This document shows positions 1 through 10,561 of a stretch of 64,000 nt of DNA, piece by piece. The stretch covers positions 46,401,783-46,465,782 of the forward strand of contig CM034301.1 of NCBI GenBank assembly GCA_019925795.1. Reading direction: 5' to 3'. The notes under the pieces were generated by a model, which had not been told where the DNA came from, searched no databases, and worked only from the letters and a program-made list of their open reading frames with translations. The translations under genes were made by a program, and so were the position numbers. This DNA is from Dendrobium chrysotoxum. Taxonomy: Eukaryota > Streptophyta > Magnoliopsida > Asparagales > Orchidaceae. The number at the start of each line of letters is the position of its first letter. The first letter of the stretch is position 1.

Positions 1-1223
1 TTTAATTTGATTAATGAATTCATCTTTATCCTGCGGTGAGTATTCTAATTCTTTAGTCTTTATGATAAGATCTGGATTTATGATGGCTAGTTCTGCAAAT
101 TCCTGATTTTTATCCCAATGTTTAAGCGGGTTTTCACCAATTATTTGGATTTTTTCGGCTAATCTAAAGATTTTGGTTAAAGCTTTAGGCATTTCAAAAG
201 TGGATTGATGATCGGTAGTTTTGTAGTAGTGGGAAAGATACAAGGAAACAGCTGGATGAGATTGGTTTTTTAGACGGACTGGGCAAGAAAGGGGTATGGA
301 ACCACCACGCTTTGGGAGCACTCTGAGCTTATTGGTGGGAATAGTTGTAGTTCGTTTACTAATTGTAATAAAATCTTTGGTAAGGTTAAATTGGCTGTCA
401 AGAGAAAGCATAAAATTAAGACCTAGAATGAATTCGGGTTTAACCGCTTCATGTACTAAAATTTTGGGTAAGGAATATTTCTCAGTTAATATATCAGGAG
501 TGATGTAAAATTGGATTTGGCTATTTAGAAGGCATTGGGTGAAATATAAAGATTGATTGCCAACTAATTGTGAGGAAGTATTAGTAGCATGAGATATATA
601 TTGTGGGGGAAGGAGATTGGTAGTAATAACGGAAGTAGTGCTGCCACTATCTACTAAGGCTTGCACATCAAGAGATGGTTTTCAAGGATGATTTTGACAG
701 AAACAGATAAAAGAGAAGTTGGATGGTTCTGAGCAATCATAGTATCGGTAGATCCAGAAGCTAAATCTAGCTTATTGATATTTGTAATATCGTTATCACT
801 AGACTGAATGTCACCTTCTGTTTCACTAGTTTTGGTAGTGCGTTTTAATTTTCGCGTTAATCTTTCTATTTTTTTCTTATTGAGATATTGTTGGATAATG
901 TCTTCTTCGGTTTTAGATAATCTTTCTTTTACTTGATTTTCTACATTTTCTAGATGCAGAAATATTCGTTCTAAAGAGACCGATATTTTTTCTAGTTGTA
1001 ACTCTATTTTCTCAAATCGTTTATCATTGGCATATTTACCTTTTTCAATTATACCTTTATATTCAATATTATGATGTTTTAATGCACATAGATGACAAAT
1101 TTCTATCATACATTTTTGACATTGATATCGATGATTTATATCGGGATAATATTTACAATGTAAACATTCTCTATTTATGCTACCTTTTCCTAAATCAAAG
1201 AGATGTTCACAAGAGGATGTCAT
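1..1223 (-). pseudogene. Endogenous pararetrovirus polymerase polyprotein, N-terminal part, frameshifted
   Basis: Start of a caulimovirid-type polyprotein, read from 1223 downward and running off the left window edge. The first about 55 residues hold paired cysteines and histidines (CLHC, CQKC, CHLC), suggesting a zinc-binding module; then comes a Lys/Glu-rich predicted coiled coil at about residues 75-125. This frame stops at 654. A second minus frame is open from about 680 to position 1; it has the aspartic protease active site D-S-G-S-T at 637-651 and the linker that leads to reverse transcriptase. At least one indel at about 655-690 therefore separates the zinc/coil part from the protease. 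The RT catalytic core is outside the window. Domain order fits Caulimoviridae; the genus is not resolved. It is a dead genomic copy, not a functional virus. Confidence 0.75.
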
Positions 1224-2623
1224 GACATATTATTCCATCGGTCTATGGCTTCTATTAATCCATTCATGGCAAAATCTGAATTTCCAGAATCGGATTCATC
1301 CTCAGTTATACTATAAATTATACCTTGTGATTCATTTGAAGATATACTGACTACATCTTCTTCTAAATTTTGGATTAATAGTGATTTAGGTTTATTAGAA
1401 TATCTTTTATCACATCGATTTGCTAAATGATCCGGAGATCCACAGATATAACAATGGCATTTTCTTGTACTTGGTTTTTTGACGTTTTTATCTTTGCGAG
1501 GAAACTTTCTTTTAGATTTTCTAAAGAATTTTATACGTCTCTTTTCTGGGAAAGATTAAGAAGTGTATATGTTTTTACAAAAAGCATATGATTGTTTTTT
1601 AACTTGTTTTTGTATTTTATATTCTTTACATTTTTCTTGTAATTGCCAAAATGTAAATACTATTCGTGGACCTATCCCTAAATGTTTTATATCATCATTA
1701 TTTGGATATGTGGCCTTCCATTTATCATGAATTTCTTTTCCTAATTCTCCTGGTAACTTGATCAAAAATCTATCTGATGTTTCTTGATCAAAATATTTTC
1801 CTGCTCTACTGGCATAGGATACATATAACTTACAGAAAGTATCTATATTTGACCAATTGGCTATACTTAATTGTTTTAAATTTCTATATGCTTAATCTTG
1901 CATATTAGTATTTTGTCTGCTTGGATCAAATCCTAGGATTAGGGTTCTAATGAATTTTGTAAAATTATAAGGATTATCTCCTAATTGTCTTAACGTTTCA
2001 ATTTCTCCAGCCTTTTTTACTTTTGCTTCATTGTAAATGTTTGCAGCTGTTTCTCCTAATAATATTTCAAAAAAAGCAAACATATCTCTTACTCCTTGTT
2101 TGTCACTATTGGCCCAAGCTCGTACGGCATCGAATTCCCATTTACTAATGACAGATTCCCATATTTGTGGATTGTTTAAGTTTATGGTTAAAATAGTTCC
2201 GTTTCTATGGGCTGGTACTAAATTTATTTTTTCTATTGGTTCTACAGATCCTCTAAAACAATAATTTCTACTATTATCATTAAAATCATACCTGGATGTT
2301 CCTGATCTAAATGGTCTTCCTGGTCCTTCATCTTCACCAGAAGGCGGAACTGGTTCAAATCGTGGTCTTTTTCCTCTATCTTGTTGTTGGGGTGATCTAT
2401 TAGATGGTCCTGGTGGAACTACTTCTCCTAGATCCATATTCATTTTCAATTCTTCTTGGGAAATTTTTTCTATAGTTGTCCAATCAAAGTTGTTATATTT
2501 ATTTTGATAAGCTAATTCCAAGTCATATTTTTTATTCATTATTGAATAAGGAATATGTGAAGAAAATACTGAGTCTTGTAAATCTTGATAGGTTTTAATA
2601 TTTTCGAAATTTAAATAACTCAT
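1220..2623 (-). pseudogene. Endogenous pararetrovirus coat protein, two in-frame stops
   Basis: One minus-strand frame of 468 codons, from the ATG at 2621-2623 to the TGA at 1220-1222, interrupted by TAA codons at 1892-1894 and 1556-1558. The N-terminal third is low-complexity and charged. The middle resembles the capsid region of plant pararetroviruses. Near 1425-1460 there is a zinc knuckle of the type C-x-C-x2-C-G-x3-H-x4-C after a Lys/Arg-rich stretch, as in Caulimoviridae coat proteins. The C-terminal tail is acidic (TEDESDSG). The length fits the coat protein of that family. The stop overlaps the start of the next ORF as ATGA. Two stops make this copy non-functional. Confidence 0.75.
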
Positions 2624-2729
2624 TGTGAAAATGATTGTAATGATTCTGTTTCGTCATTAGACTCTTGTTTTATTTTAGTTTGCTTATAATCGGCAAATCT
2701 TATACTTAGACTGCCATCTTGATTTCAAA
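2620..2729 (-). pseudogene. C-terminal tail of the upstream pararetrovirus ORF (possibly movement protein)
   Basis: About 36 codons are open upstream of the coat protein start. They end in a TGA at 2620-2622 that overlaps the coat protein ATG as ATGA. The tail contains SLSIRFADY and then acidic residues. In caulimovirids the ORF before the coat protein is often the movement protein, so this is inferred to be its end. Homology breaks off at about 2727, where a displaced piece of coat-protein sequence begins. Confidence 0.45.
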
Positions 2730-2765
2730 ATCTGAATTTCCAGAATCGGATTCGTCCTCAGTTAT
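2726..2765 (-). repeat. Displaced 40-bp copy of the coat-protein tail
   Basis: These 40 bases match 1270-1309 (the acidic coat-protein tail) with one mismatch, in the same orientation, but are joined here to the end of the upstream ORF. This marks a rearrangement breakpoint of the integrated viral copy. Confidence 0.8.
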
Positions 2766-4218
2766 TCACATTAGCGTCATAGTGTCCAAGTAGAGTTCAA
2801 ATATATCATTCGTAGTATATATCATATAATTGAACTTTTGATTTGTGACATACTGACGTCCTTAGGAAGGGTATTGTAATTGCTTGAGCAATAACGTAGT
2901 AGATTAGAATGACTGGGAGATTAGTGTAATGGGTAAAGGGGCCTCGATTTGCATGCAATGAAGAAAAGCTTGTATGCGGTTGTGCTTGTATGTGTAATTA
3001 TGTAATATTTTAATTTCTCCTTGTAAAGTATGAAATAGTTCTTTTAACCGGTCTTCTTTCTCTTTTCTATTTTGTCTCTTCAACAAGCATAGATTTATGC
3101 AAAATCACTGACATGGGAAGCCAATTATATGAGTATGCTACCTCAAGAAATAGTTCCTTTAACCAGTCTTCTCTTGGAGACTTGTTATCTCTAATTTCAT
3201 CAAACCCAACGAAGAATAGTCTCTTGTATTATTCTTTTGCTAGGCTTTTTTATTGTCTTTGACTAAGGATGTAGTCCTCTCTAGACTAATCTAATATCTT
3301 TTATGCGTGCTAAACTCCACTTGTCATAATTAGCTCAAGACCACTTTGTGTCCTTTTGTGATCCCATTCTCTCAAGTGGGCTGACAATAGTCCTTATTGA
3401 CGGATCTGGATCAAATGACAATCATGTTCAATTGATAGATGAGTATTTTATGCCTGGTGATTAATGCAATGATAAATAAGGATAAATAACATAAAATAAC
3501 TAATTAAATATGGCAATTCTGACCCAAATAAGAATCAATACTGATAACTCTCAAGTAGGTGTCTCGCACCATATCACAGGTCCTCTTCCCCCTTTGTTCT
3601 ACACAATCATTATCCCTTTCTTCCTCAACAAAAATATTTTCAGTTATTTTATACCTTCCCGCCCTTTCGTGTTTATTTCACATTACCATTCGTGCCAGTA
3701 AACTGTCTTACTAACCAATTTAAGGGAATGCTTTGATACCTGCTTATTCTATTAACTTAATAAATCTCTCTCAATGATTTGGCAAGAAGATGAATGCGTG
3801 TCTGACAACGGTACATTTGTTATCAATGCATTATGCTTAGACTTCTTTTGACAAACGGGTTGGACTAGTGACAATTTCTAGATTAATAGTGCTTGTGGAG
3901 CGTTGCTCTTCTTTTGAGGTGTACCACTTAGAAAACTGCACGAACAGTTTACACTGATTGATTTTCTAGTTTTGATCACCAAGCGTAGCTCTTTTATTAC
4001 TAGAAATTAATATAAGCCTATCAATTTTCATGTAATTCCTTTGATTAACAGCCTGTTAGATGGTCTTGATTGCAGAGCCTTGCCGATACTTGCTTTCCTC
4101 TAAATAAAGGTCAATCAGCAAGCCGTCTGCATGGTATTTTACTTAATACATGTTTAACTTATATGTTAATTACTTCTGGCATTTACCTTTCGATTTTTTT
4201 TTTTTTGGTTTTTTGTAG
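2766..4218. other. No gene recognised; junction of viral fragment and host DNA
   Basis: AT-rich sequence with no convincing coding frame. A 60-codon minus-strand frame (2904-3086) is Lys/Glu-rich but matches nothing I recognise. Two short similar stretches at about 3035-3065 and 3155-3180 may be an old duplication. Earlier exons of the host gene at 4219-4853 should lie here or further left if the gene is complete, but I could not place them. Confidence 0.4.
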
Positions 4219-4853
4219 AATTTTTCTTGCGTCAATTTTGTGATGCTCACACATGTGCTGGAGGGAAAAAGCCATTTGCTAGAGGGGGCAAGGTAAAATA
4301 GCATACTCCTAGCATTTCGTGATCGTTATGTCAACTTTCTTGTAGATACAGTGTTTTCCAGGTCTTCATTCTTTCATATCCATGAAAAATATTGCCAAGG
4401 CTCAAGGCTTCTTAAAATTATGTTCTTTGAATTCAATTTCATGGTGAAATCTACTTTGTGGATTTTTCTTATTCTAAATATTATAATCAAGAAATGATTA
4501 ATTCATCTATTTATTATAGATGGTATGAGTTTGTTTAATGATTAGAACTTTAGATTTTTCTCAAATTGACTGGCTCATCATGTTTGTTGGCTAGCCCACT
4601 GATTTTATTGTCTATGCAGAAGGAGTCAAGTGTATTCTACCTAGCTGTTTGCATATTAGTTGTGATGCTGCTACCTTTGTTCTATACTGTGGTTTACTTG
4701 CAACAAAGGTTCGAATCATGTATCATTAATGCTTGAAGGTTCAGAGTGATGCTTAATATATATAATTTTTTTTTCTTTTATAGGGAGATGAATAAGGGTG
4801 TACAGGTTCTGAAGCGCATTTCAAAACCTGGTCTAAAGGCGAAGCCCTCTTAG
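4219..4853 (+). CDS. Last three exons of a host gene for a C-terminally membrane-anchored protein
   Basis: Three segments join with consistent phases and canonical GT-AG introns: exon 4219-4292, intron 4293-4619, exon 4620-4708, intron 4709-4783, exon 4784-4853 ending in TAG. The first exon (FFLRQFCDAHTCAGGKKPFA and on) has two cysteines and a basic Gly-rich end. The second encodes one strongly hydrophobic stretch of about 20 residues (YLAVCILVVMLLPLFYTVVY), a likely transmembrane segment. The third is a short basic tail (GLKAKPS). The first exon begins with two bases of a split codon, so at least one upstream exon must exist, but none was found; the pararetrovirus fragment and unassigned DNA lie upstream. 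I do not recognise the family. It could be a live gene whose 5' part I missed, or a truncated relic. Confidence 0.5.
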
Positions 4854-5083
4854 TTGTAAGTTTCTTCTGTGACCTTTAAGTCTTCTATGCTTTAATCATG
4901 CTACCAGTCCTTTCTTGAGCACATTTTAATTGTGCTCAGCATCACTATGTTTCTAGAAGATGTTCCATTCTTGACTTTTTTGAACTCATGTTTTGCTCTT
5001 TCTGGAGTGATTTTGTGTTATGTGTGGAATCTGATTGTGCTGATTAATCGGGTTATTATGTTGCCTCGAACCTCAAGTTTTTC
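4854..5083 (+). other. 3' flank or UTR of the host gene, then transposon boundary
   Basis: T-rich sequence after the stop codon, compatible with a 3' UTR. No clear polyadenylation signal was pinned down. Ty3/gypsy coding similarity begins near 5084. Confidence 0.3.
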
Positions 5084-7040
5084 GTGCTGAGGGGGATTAG
5101 GGCAGATTTGTTGAGGGATGAGAGTAGCCACCATAGTTATTCCTTAGAAGGGGAGAGACTGTTGTACCAAGGGAGATTTATATTGCCACGGACCTTGTTT
5201 TATATTCCTCACATTCTATGGGAGTTCCACGGAAGCGTGATTGGGGGTCATTCAAGAGTGCAGAAGACGTACAGGAGGTTGGCGGCATAGTTGTATTGGA
5301 AGGGGATGCATAAGAATATCGAGATAGTGGTTAGATGTGAGGTGTGCTAGAGGGGCGAATACCTGGTCATGGCTTTGGGAGGGTTACTGCAAACTCTAGC
5401 TCTTACAGACAGAGCGTGGGAGGAGGTCATCATGGATTTTATAGATGAATTACCTAGATATGAGGGGTTTACAATGATTTTGATGGTGGTGGAAATATTG
5501 AGCAAGTATGCTCATTTCATCCCCCTACAATATCCGTACATGGCAGTGATAATGGCACTGGCCATCAGAGAAGTGATTAGATTGCATGGGATGCCGGAGT
5601 TTATAGTGTCCGATCGAGATAAGGTGTTCCTCAGTCATTTTTGGAGGGAGCTATTCAGACTATAGGGGATAGTATTAAAGAGGAGCATCGCTTACTACCC
5701 TTAGACGGATGAGCAGACGGAGGTGATAAACATGAGCCTTGAGACGTACCTACGATGTTTTGCTTCTGAGACACCTCGGTTGTGGGCCAAGTGTTGGGGA
5801 GGATGAGGAGTAAACACCACAATGACGAAACAAGCAAGAAATTAAAAGCAACAGAAAAATAAAGGACACCAGGATTTAATGTGAAAAAACCCAAAATAGG
5901 GAAAAAACCACGGAGCCACACCACACCAAAAAATCCACTATGAAAATTAGGAGAAATAAGTACAGATCTCTCTCTTTCTCCCCTTCTCTTCTCACATGCA
6001 CCGTTCTCAATATTTACACACTCAAAATACAAGAGAAAGCCAAGTAAAATAACCCCAAGGGATGCAACCCTTCAGAAAAATGAGAAAGAAAACCATCAAG
6101 TTCGTCTTGCAGCGCTGCGGCACCAGTTTGAAGCGACGCGGTGCTAGAACCTTTGTTTTGATCCGCTGCAGTGTTGTATTTATGCTGCTGTGGCGCTCTA
6201 CTCTCTGTCATTCAGCGTCGGAGTGCTCGAGAACACAGTGCCAGGGTGTTTACGGGAAAAACTTTTTTGGGTGCAAAGCACCCGAAGCCAAACAGGGGGT
6301 AAACCCCCTGCACTCCCCAGCGTACATGAGAAACTTTAGGTCCGAGGCAACATAACAATCCGATTGATCAACACAATCAGATTCCATACATAACACCAAG
6401 TGTTTGGCATGGGCTGAGTACTGGTATAAGCCTTCGTATCATTCAGCTTTGTATCCTCGCTTGGTGCACTTTGGGTAGAGTAGCAGACCGGTCTCATCAG
6501 TAGAGCAGTATTTAGAGGAAATGTGTAGGGTGTTGGATGAATTAAAAAGGCATTTGTTGAGGGATGGGCATAGGAAAGACATTTAGTTTGAGATAGGGGA
6601 TATGCTATACTTGAAGTTTCGTCCCTATAGACAAAGGATGGTAGCTAATTGGAGGAATGAGAAGCTGACCCCAAGGTATTTTGATTCTTATGAGATATCT
6701 GAGAGGATTGGAGCAATAGCTTATCGCTTGAAGTTACTCCCGATCACTACTATACATCTAGTGTTTCACGTGTCACAGTTGAGGAGAGCTATCAGGGATC
6801 ATTTATTCAGTTCAGAGTTACCCGTGACACTTATAGAGGTTTAGAGGTGGTGTTGGAATCACTGGAGCTGAAAGGGGTTTGACAGGGAGAGTGCGGGGTT
6901 AAGAAAGTGCTGATAAAATAGAAGAACCTAGCCGACTATGATGCCACATGGGAGCCGTATGAGAGGGTGAAACAGCAGTTTTCATCTTTCCACCTTGAGG
7001 ATAAGGTGGGTCTTTGGGGGGTAAGGCATCTTCTCTTTCA
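5084..7040 (+). mobile_element. Ty3/gypsy (chromovirus-type) integrase fragment, decayed
   Basis: Pieces of one integrase run in order. 5084-5350 has the H-H-C-C zinc domain (EFHGS, GGHSR, YWKGMH, CEVC). 5400-5790 has the catalytic core (MDFIDELPR, LSKYAHF, RLHGMPEFIVSDRD, FWRELF) and a damaged region that should carry the catalytic Glu. After an inserted solo LTR the frame resumes at 6401 (AWAEYWY) and at 6602-6844 (LKFRPYRQ, PRYFDSYEI, HVSQLR). A chromodomain-like end follows at about 6900-7010 (DYDATWEPYE). Stops and frameshifts are frequent. Gag, protease and RT are absent and no LTR of its own was found. The chromodomain-like end suggests a chromovirus such as Tekay/Del or Reina; the exact lineage is inference. 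Confidence 0.8.
5792..6395 (-). mobile_element. Solo LTR inserted in the gypsy integrase
   Basis: 604 bp beginning TGTTGG and ending ATAACA, flanked by perfect 5-bp duplications CCAAG (5787-5791 and 6396-6400). Removing the element and one repeat restores the integrase reading across the site. It contains a GGGAAAAAACCACGG motif, which reads on the minus strand as the CCGTGG-TTTTTTCCC type box found in many plant LTRs, so minus orientation is likely. No internal retrotransposon sequence is present. Confidence 0.8.
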
Positions 7041-10000
7041 CTTTCAGGTAAGTTTCATATATCTATTTGATTAAGTACCTCTAAAATTCATTTGAAAAGA
7101 TTATAGATCATTGACTCAAGATCCATAGATCACATGACACTATTACCCACTTTATCAATTATACTCCTTGCCCAAGTGATAAAAAAATCATCACTTTTTG
7201 ATGATTCTTACCACAGTAGCAGGTCAAATAGACATACCCTTATCTCTCTCCCTCATTCTAAAAAATATGCTCATTGTACCTCAACTATCGACAAATCTAA
7301 TATCCATATAAAAATTTATCACTGACCATAATTGTCAAGTCGTATTTAACTCTACTTATTGCTTATCTTAGGAATAGGGATCGGGGAAGAAGATTAGACT
7401 TGTTAAGGAGAGAGATGGACTGTACTATCTAGAAGAGTTGAACAAATCTAATGTTATCAATAATGGTTATTCTATATTATCTCTATTTGATAAAAAATAT
7501 ACTATTTGGCTTCATCATTTTAGATTAGGACATCCATCTTTTGATCTCTTAAGAAATGAATCTTTTCTTTGTAAAACATAGGAGTTAGCCAAGCATAAAT
7601 GAGTTTCTTTTTCAAACAAATATGAGAGATGTAATACTCCATTTTACCTAATTCATGATGATATTGGGGACCCTAAAAAATCCCTAACATCTCGTGGGCC
7701 TGATGGTTTGTATCTTTCATTGATGACTGCACTCGAGTCTCTTAGATCTTTTTCCTAAAAAATAAATCCAATGTTAGCACTATCCTCCTTATTTTTCATA
7801 CTATGAACCAGAACTAATTTGGGATAAAAATAAGAAAATGTCATTCCAATAATGCTAAAAGATTACTTTAATCAAACCCTATTCTACTACTTTCAAAAAG
7901 AATATATCATTCATGAGTCTTCCTGCATTCACACTCCACAATAAAACGGGGTTACAAAAAGAAAAAATAGTCACCTTCTAGCCTCCATCCGTGCGCTTCT
8001 ATTTTGCCACAATGTACCCAAATCTTACTGGGAGAATGCCCTTCTAACTGTCACATATCTCATAAACCGACTACCTTCAAACACCTTGAGACTAAAAATA
8101 CCAATGTATATTTTATCCTCTTTTTATCCTAAATTTTGAACCTATAATAACCTTACACCCAGAATTTGGGTGCACTGCATATGTTCACATTCACAATTAA
8201 AATAGAGAAAAATTAGATCCAAGAGTACTCAAATGTATCTTTGTTGGATATTGATCCACCAAGTATAAGTGTTATCATTCCTCCACTAAGAAAACTCTTG
8301 TATCTGTTGATGTTACCTTTGATGAACAAAATCCTATTTCGCCAAATCTCATATTCAGGGGGAGACTGAAACTGAGGAAGATGAGGAAAGTGAGCTTGTC
8401 CCTCTTGACCTTCTAGCTCCACCTCAAACCAATCCACCTAAACTTAAAATCAAAGCCAAGGAAACTGAGGACAAAGATTAAGGATAACAGGAGGTTTGGG
8501 CAAGTGTATTCTAGGCGTACAAATTCAAATTATGCTCCAGAGCAGATCCAAGAATCTAAACAGTCTTTTGAAATTGAGGTAAACACAAATTTACCAAAAA
8601 ACCTCCCATGTATCCAATAACCAACTTTGTATCATTTCATAACTTCTCGCCTTTATATAAAAATTTTCTAGTTACACTAAATGATATTTATATTCGTAAT
8701 AATATTTCTGAGGTCTTATATGATGAAAATTAAAAAAGTGCCATGAAAGATGAAACGCAGGCCTTATAGAAGAATAATACCTGGGAGATCACCGACCTCT
8801 GCCAGTAGGAAAAAAATTAATCGGATGCAAATTGGTGTTCTCTATGAAATACAAAGTTGATGGTACATTAGAAAAGTACAAAGCAAGACTAGTGACGAAA
8901 GGGTACGCTCAGATGTACGACATTGACTACTATAAAATTTTTGCACTTGTGACCAAGATGAGCACCATGAGGATCCTGCTCTCACTAGCAACTAATTGCA
9001 ACTTGTATCTGGAACAACTGGATGTCAAAATGCATTCCTACACGAGGATTTGGAGGAAGAAATATTTATGGAGATTCCACCAGAATTCAAGTAGAAATAT
9101 GGGGGTGACAAAGTGACTCAGCGGTACCTATGGGCTAAAGCAATCACCTAAAGCTTGGTTTAGAATATTCTCAAAAGTCATCCTACTTAATGCTTATCGA
9201 CAGAGCCAAGTGAACCATACATCATTCTTCGAGCACTCAGATTCAGAAGAAGTCACAATTTTATTAGTTTATGTGGATGATATCATCTTGACTAAGAATG
9301 ATGAAAAGGAGAAAGTGATTATGAGGAAATCCTTTGCCAAGAAATTTGAGATCAAAGATCTTGATAGATTAAAATATTAACTTGGAATCGAAGTGGCCCA
9401 CTTCAACAGAAGAATTTTCATTTCACAACAAAAATACATTAATGATCTTTTTAAAGAAACAAGTAAGCTAGCTTGTAAATCAACACTAACACCAGTAGAA
9501 CTAAATCTCAAATTGAGAGAAGCTAAAGAAGATCTAAATGTACATAAGGGCGCTTACCAGGGACTTGTGGGGAAATTGATCCACCTTTCCCACGCCAAAT
9601 CAGATATAGCGTTTGGTATAAGCATGGTCAGCCAGTTCATACAAAATTCAAAGCACAGACTCACATGCAAGCTGTAAATAGAATACTGCACTACCTTAAG
9701 GGGAACCCAGATAAAGGGATTCTCTTCAGAAGAGATTGTGGAATAACCCCAAAAGCATATACTGATGCAGATTATGCAGGATTACTAGTAGATAGATGAT
9801 TTACCTCAGGATACTACACATTCCTTTTAGGAAATCTTGTTACATAGAGAAGCAAGAAACAGAATGCGATGGCAAGGTCTAGTGTAGAAGCAGAATATAG
9901 AGCTATGGGCTTAGGAAATGTGAGCTATTATTGATCAAGATGATTCTAGAAGACCTAAGGATCAAATGAAAAGGACTCATGAAGTTACACTGTGACAACA

Positions 10001-10233
10001 AATCAGCATTCAGCATAGCCCACAATCCGGTTCAGCATGACAGGACCAAACATATAGAAGTAGACAAATATTTAATGGAGGAGAAACTAGACAGTGGTCT
10101 TATATGTATATATCATGTCTCATCAAAAGATAGCTTGTAGATATTCTTATCAAGGGACTTGATAACTCTATCTTTATGGGATTGATTACCAAGCTGAGAA
10201 TGATAGATCTGTATTCACCTGCTTGAGGGGGAG

Positions 10234-10561
10234 TGTTAAATACTAGTCGTCCCTTGGCATTTTGATTCCACAGCTAGGATGAGAATCCATGGGAGGCTCA
10301 CTTGGATTGCACCAATCTCCGCCGTCCCTTGGCATTTTGGTCCTACGGCTAAGATGAGGATCTGTGGGAGGCTCACCTGGATTGCGCCAATCTCCTTCCA
10401 TATTTAGGTGGCTGATTTAAGAAAAATTATATTAGAGCAATTATGTGTGATTTAGTAATTATTTGTTTCTTTATCAAGATATCTTCTATAGATCTATAAA
10501 TAAGGACAAGTTTGAGCAATAAAATTAAGGCTTTTTCTTCTCCAATTCTCTGAATTTAACA
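10234..10561 (+). repeat. 3' LTR of the copia element
   Basis: 328 bp with perfect 8-bp terminal inverted repeats TGTTAAAT/ATTTAACA, directly after the polypurine tract. It has TATAAATAAGG near 10496 and AATAAAATTAAGG near 10520 as possible transcription signals. Confidence 0.85.
10246..10395 (+). repeat. 75-bp tandem duplication inside the copia LTR
   Basis: Two adjacent 75-bp units (10246-10320 and 10321-10395) differ at about a dozen positions; both start with G(T/C)CGTCCCTTGGCATTTTG. Confidence 0.9.

Larger units (their letters stand above)
7090..10561 (+). mobile_element. Ty1/copia retrotransposon, 5'-truncated and decayed, with 3' LTR
   Basis: Copia domains occur in order with many stops. 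A protease remnant lies at about 7105-7350 (active-site Gly lost: DSRS). GAG-pre-integrase is at 7380-7560 (LHHFRLGHPS). The integrase end is at about 7920-8090 (SYWENALLTVTYLINRLPS). Reverse transcriptase is at 8760-9380, with KARLVTKGYAQ, YGLKQSPKAWF and the catalytic YVDDIIL at about 9270-9290. RNase H remnants are at 9390-10190 (YTDADYAG-like, SVEAEYRA-like, LADILTKGL-like). A purine-rich tract GAGGGGGAG lies just before the 3' LTR at 10234. Gag and the 5' LTR are missing; the element abuts the gypsy fragment near 7050-7090. It is clearly non-autonomous. Confidence 0.85.

Noticed and set aside
1..2765. Intact or active virus
   Set aside because: Two in-frame stops, a frameshift and a rearranged junction show a decayed genomic copy.
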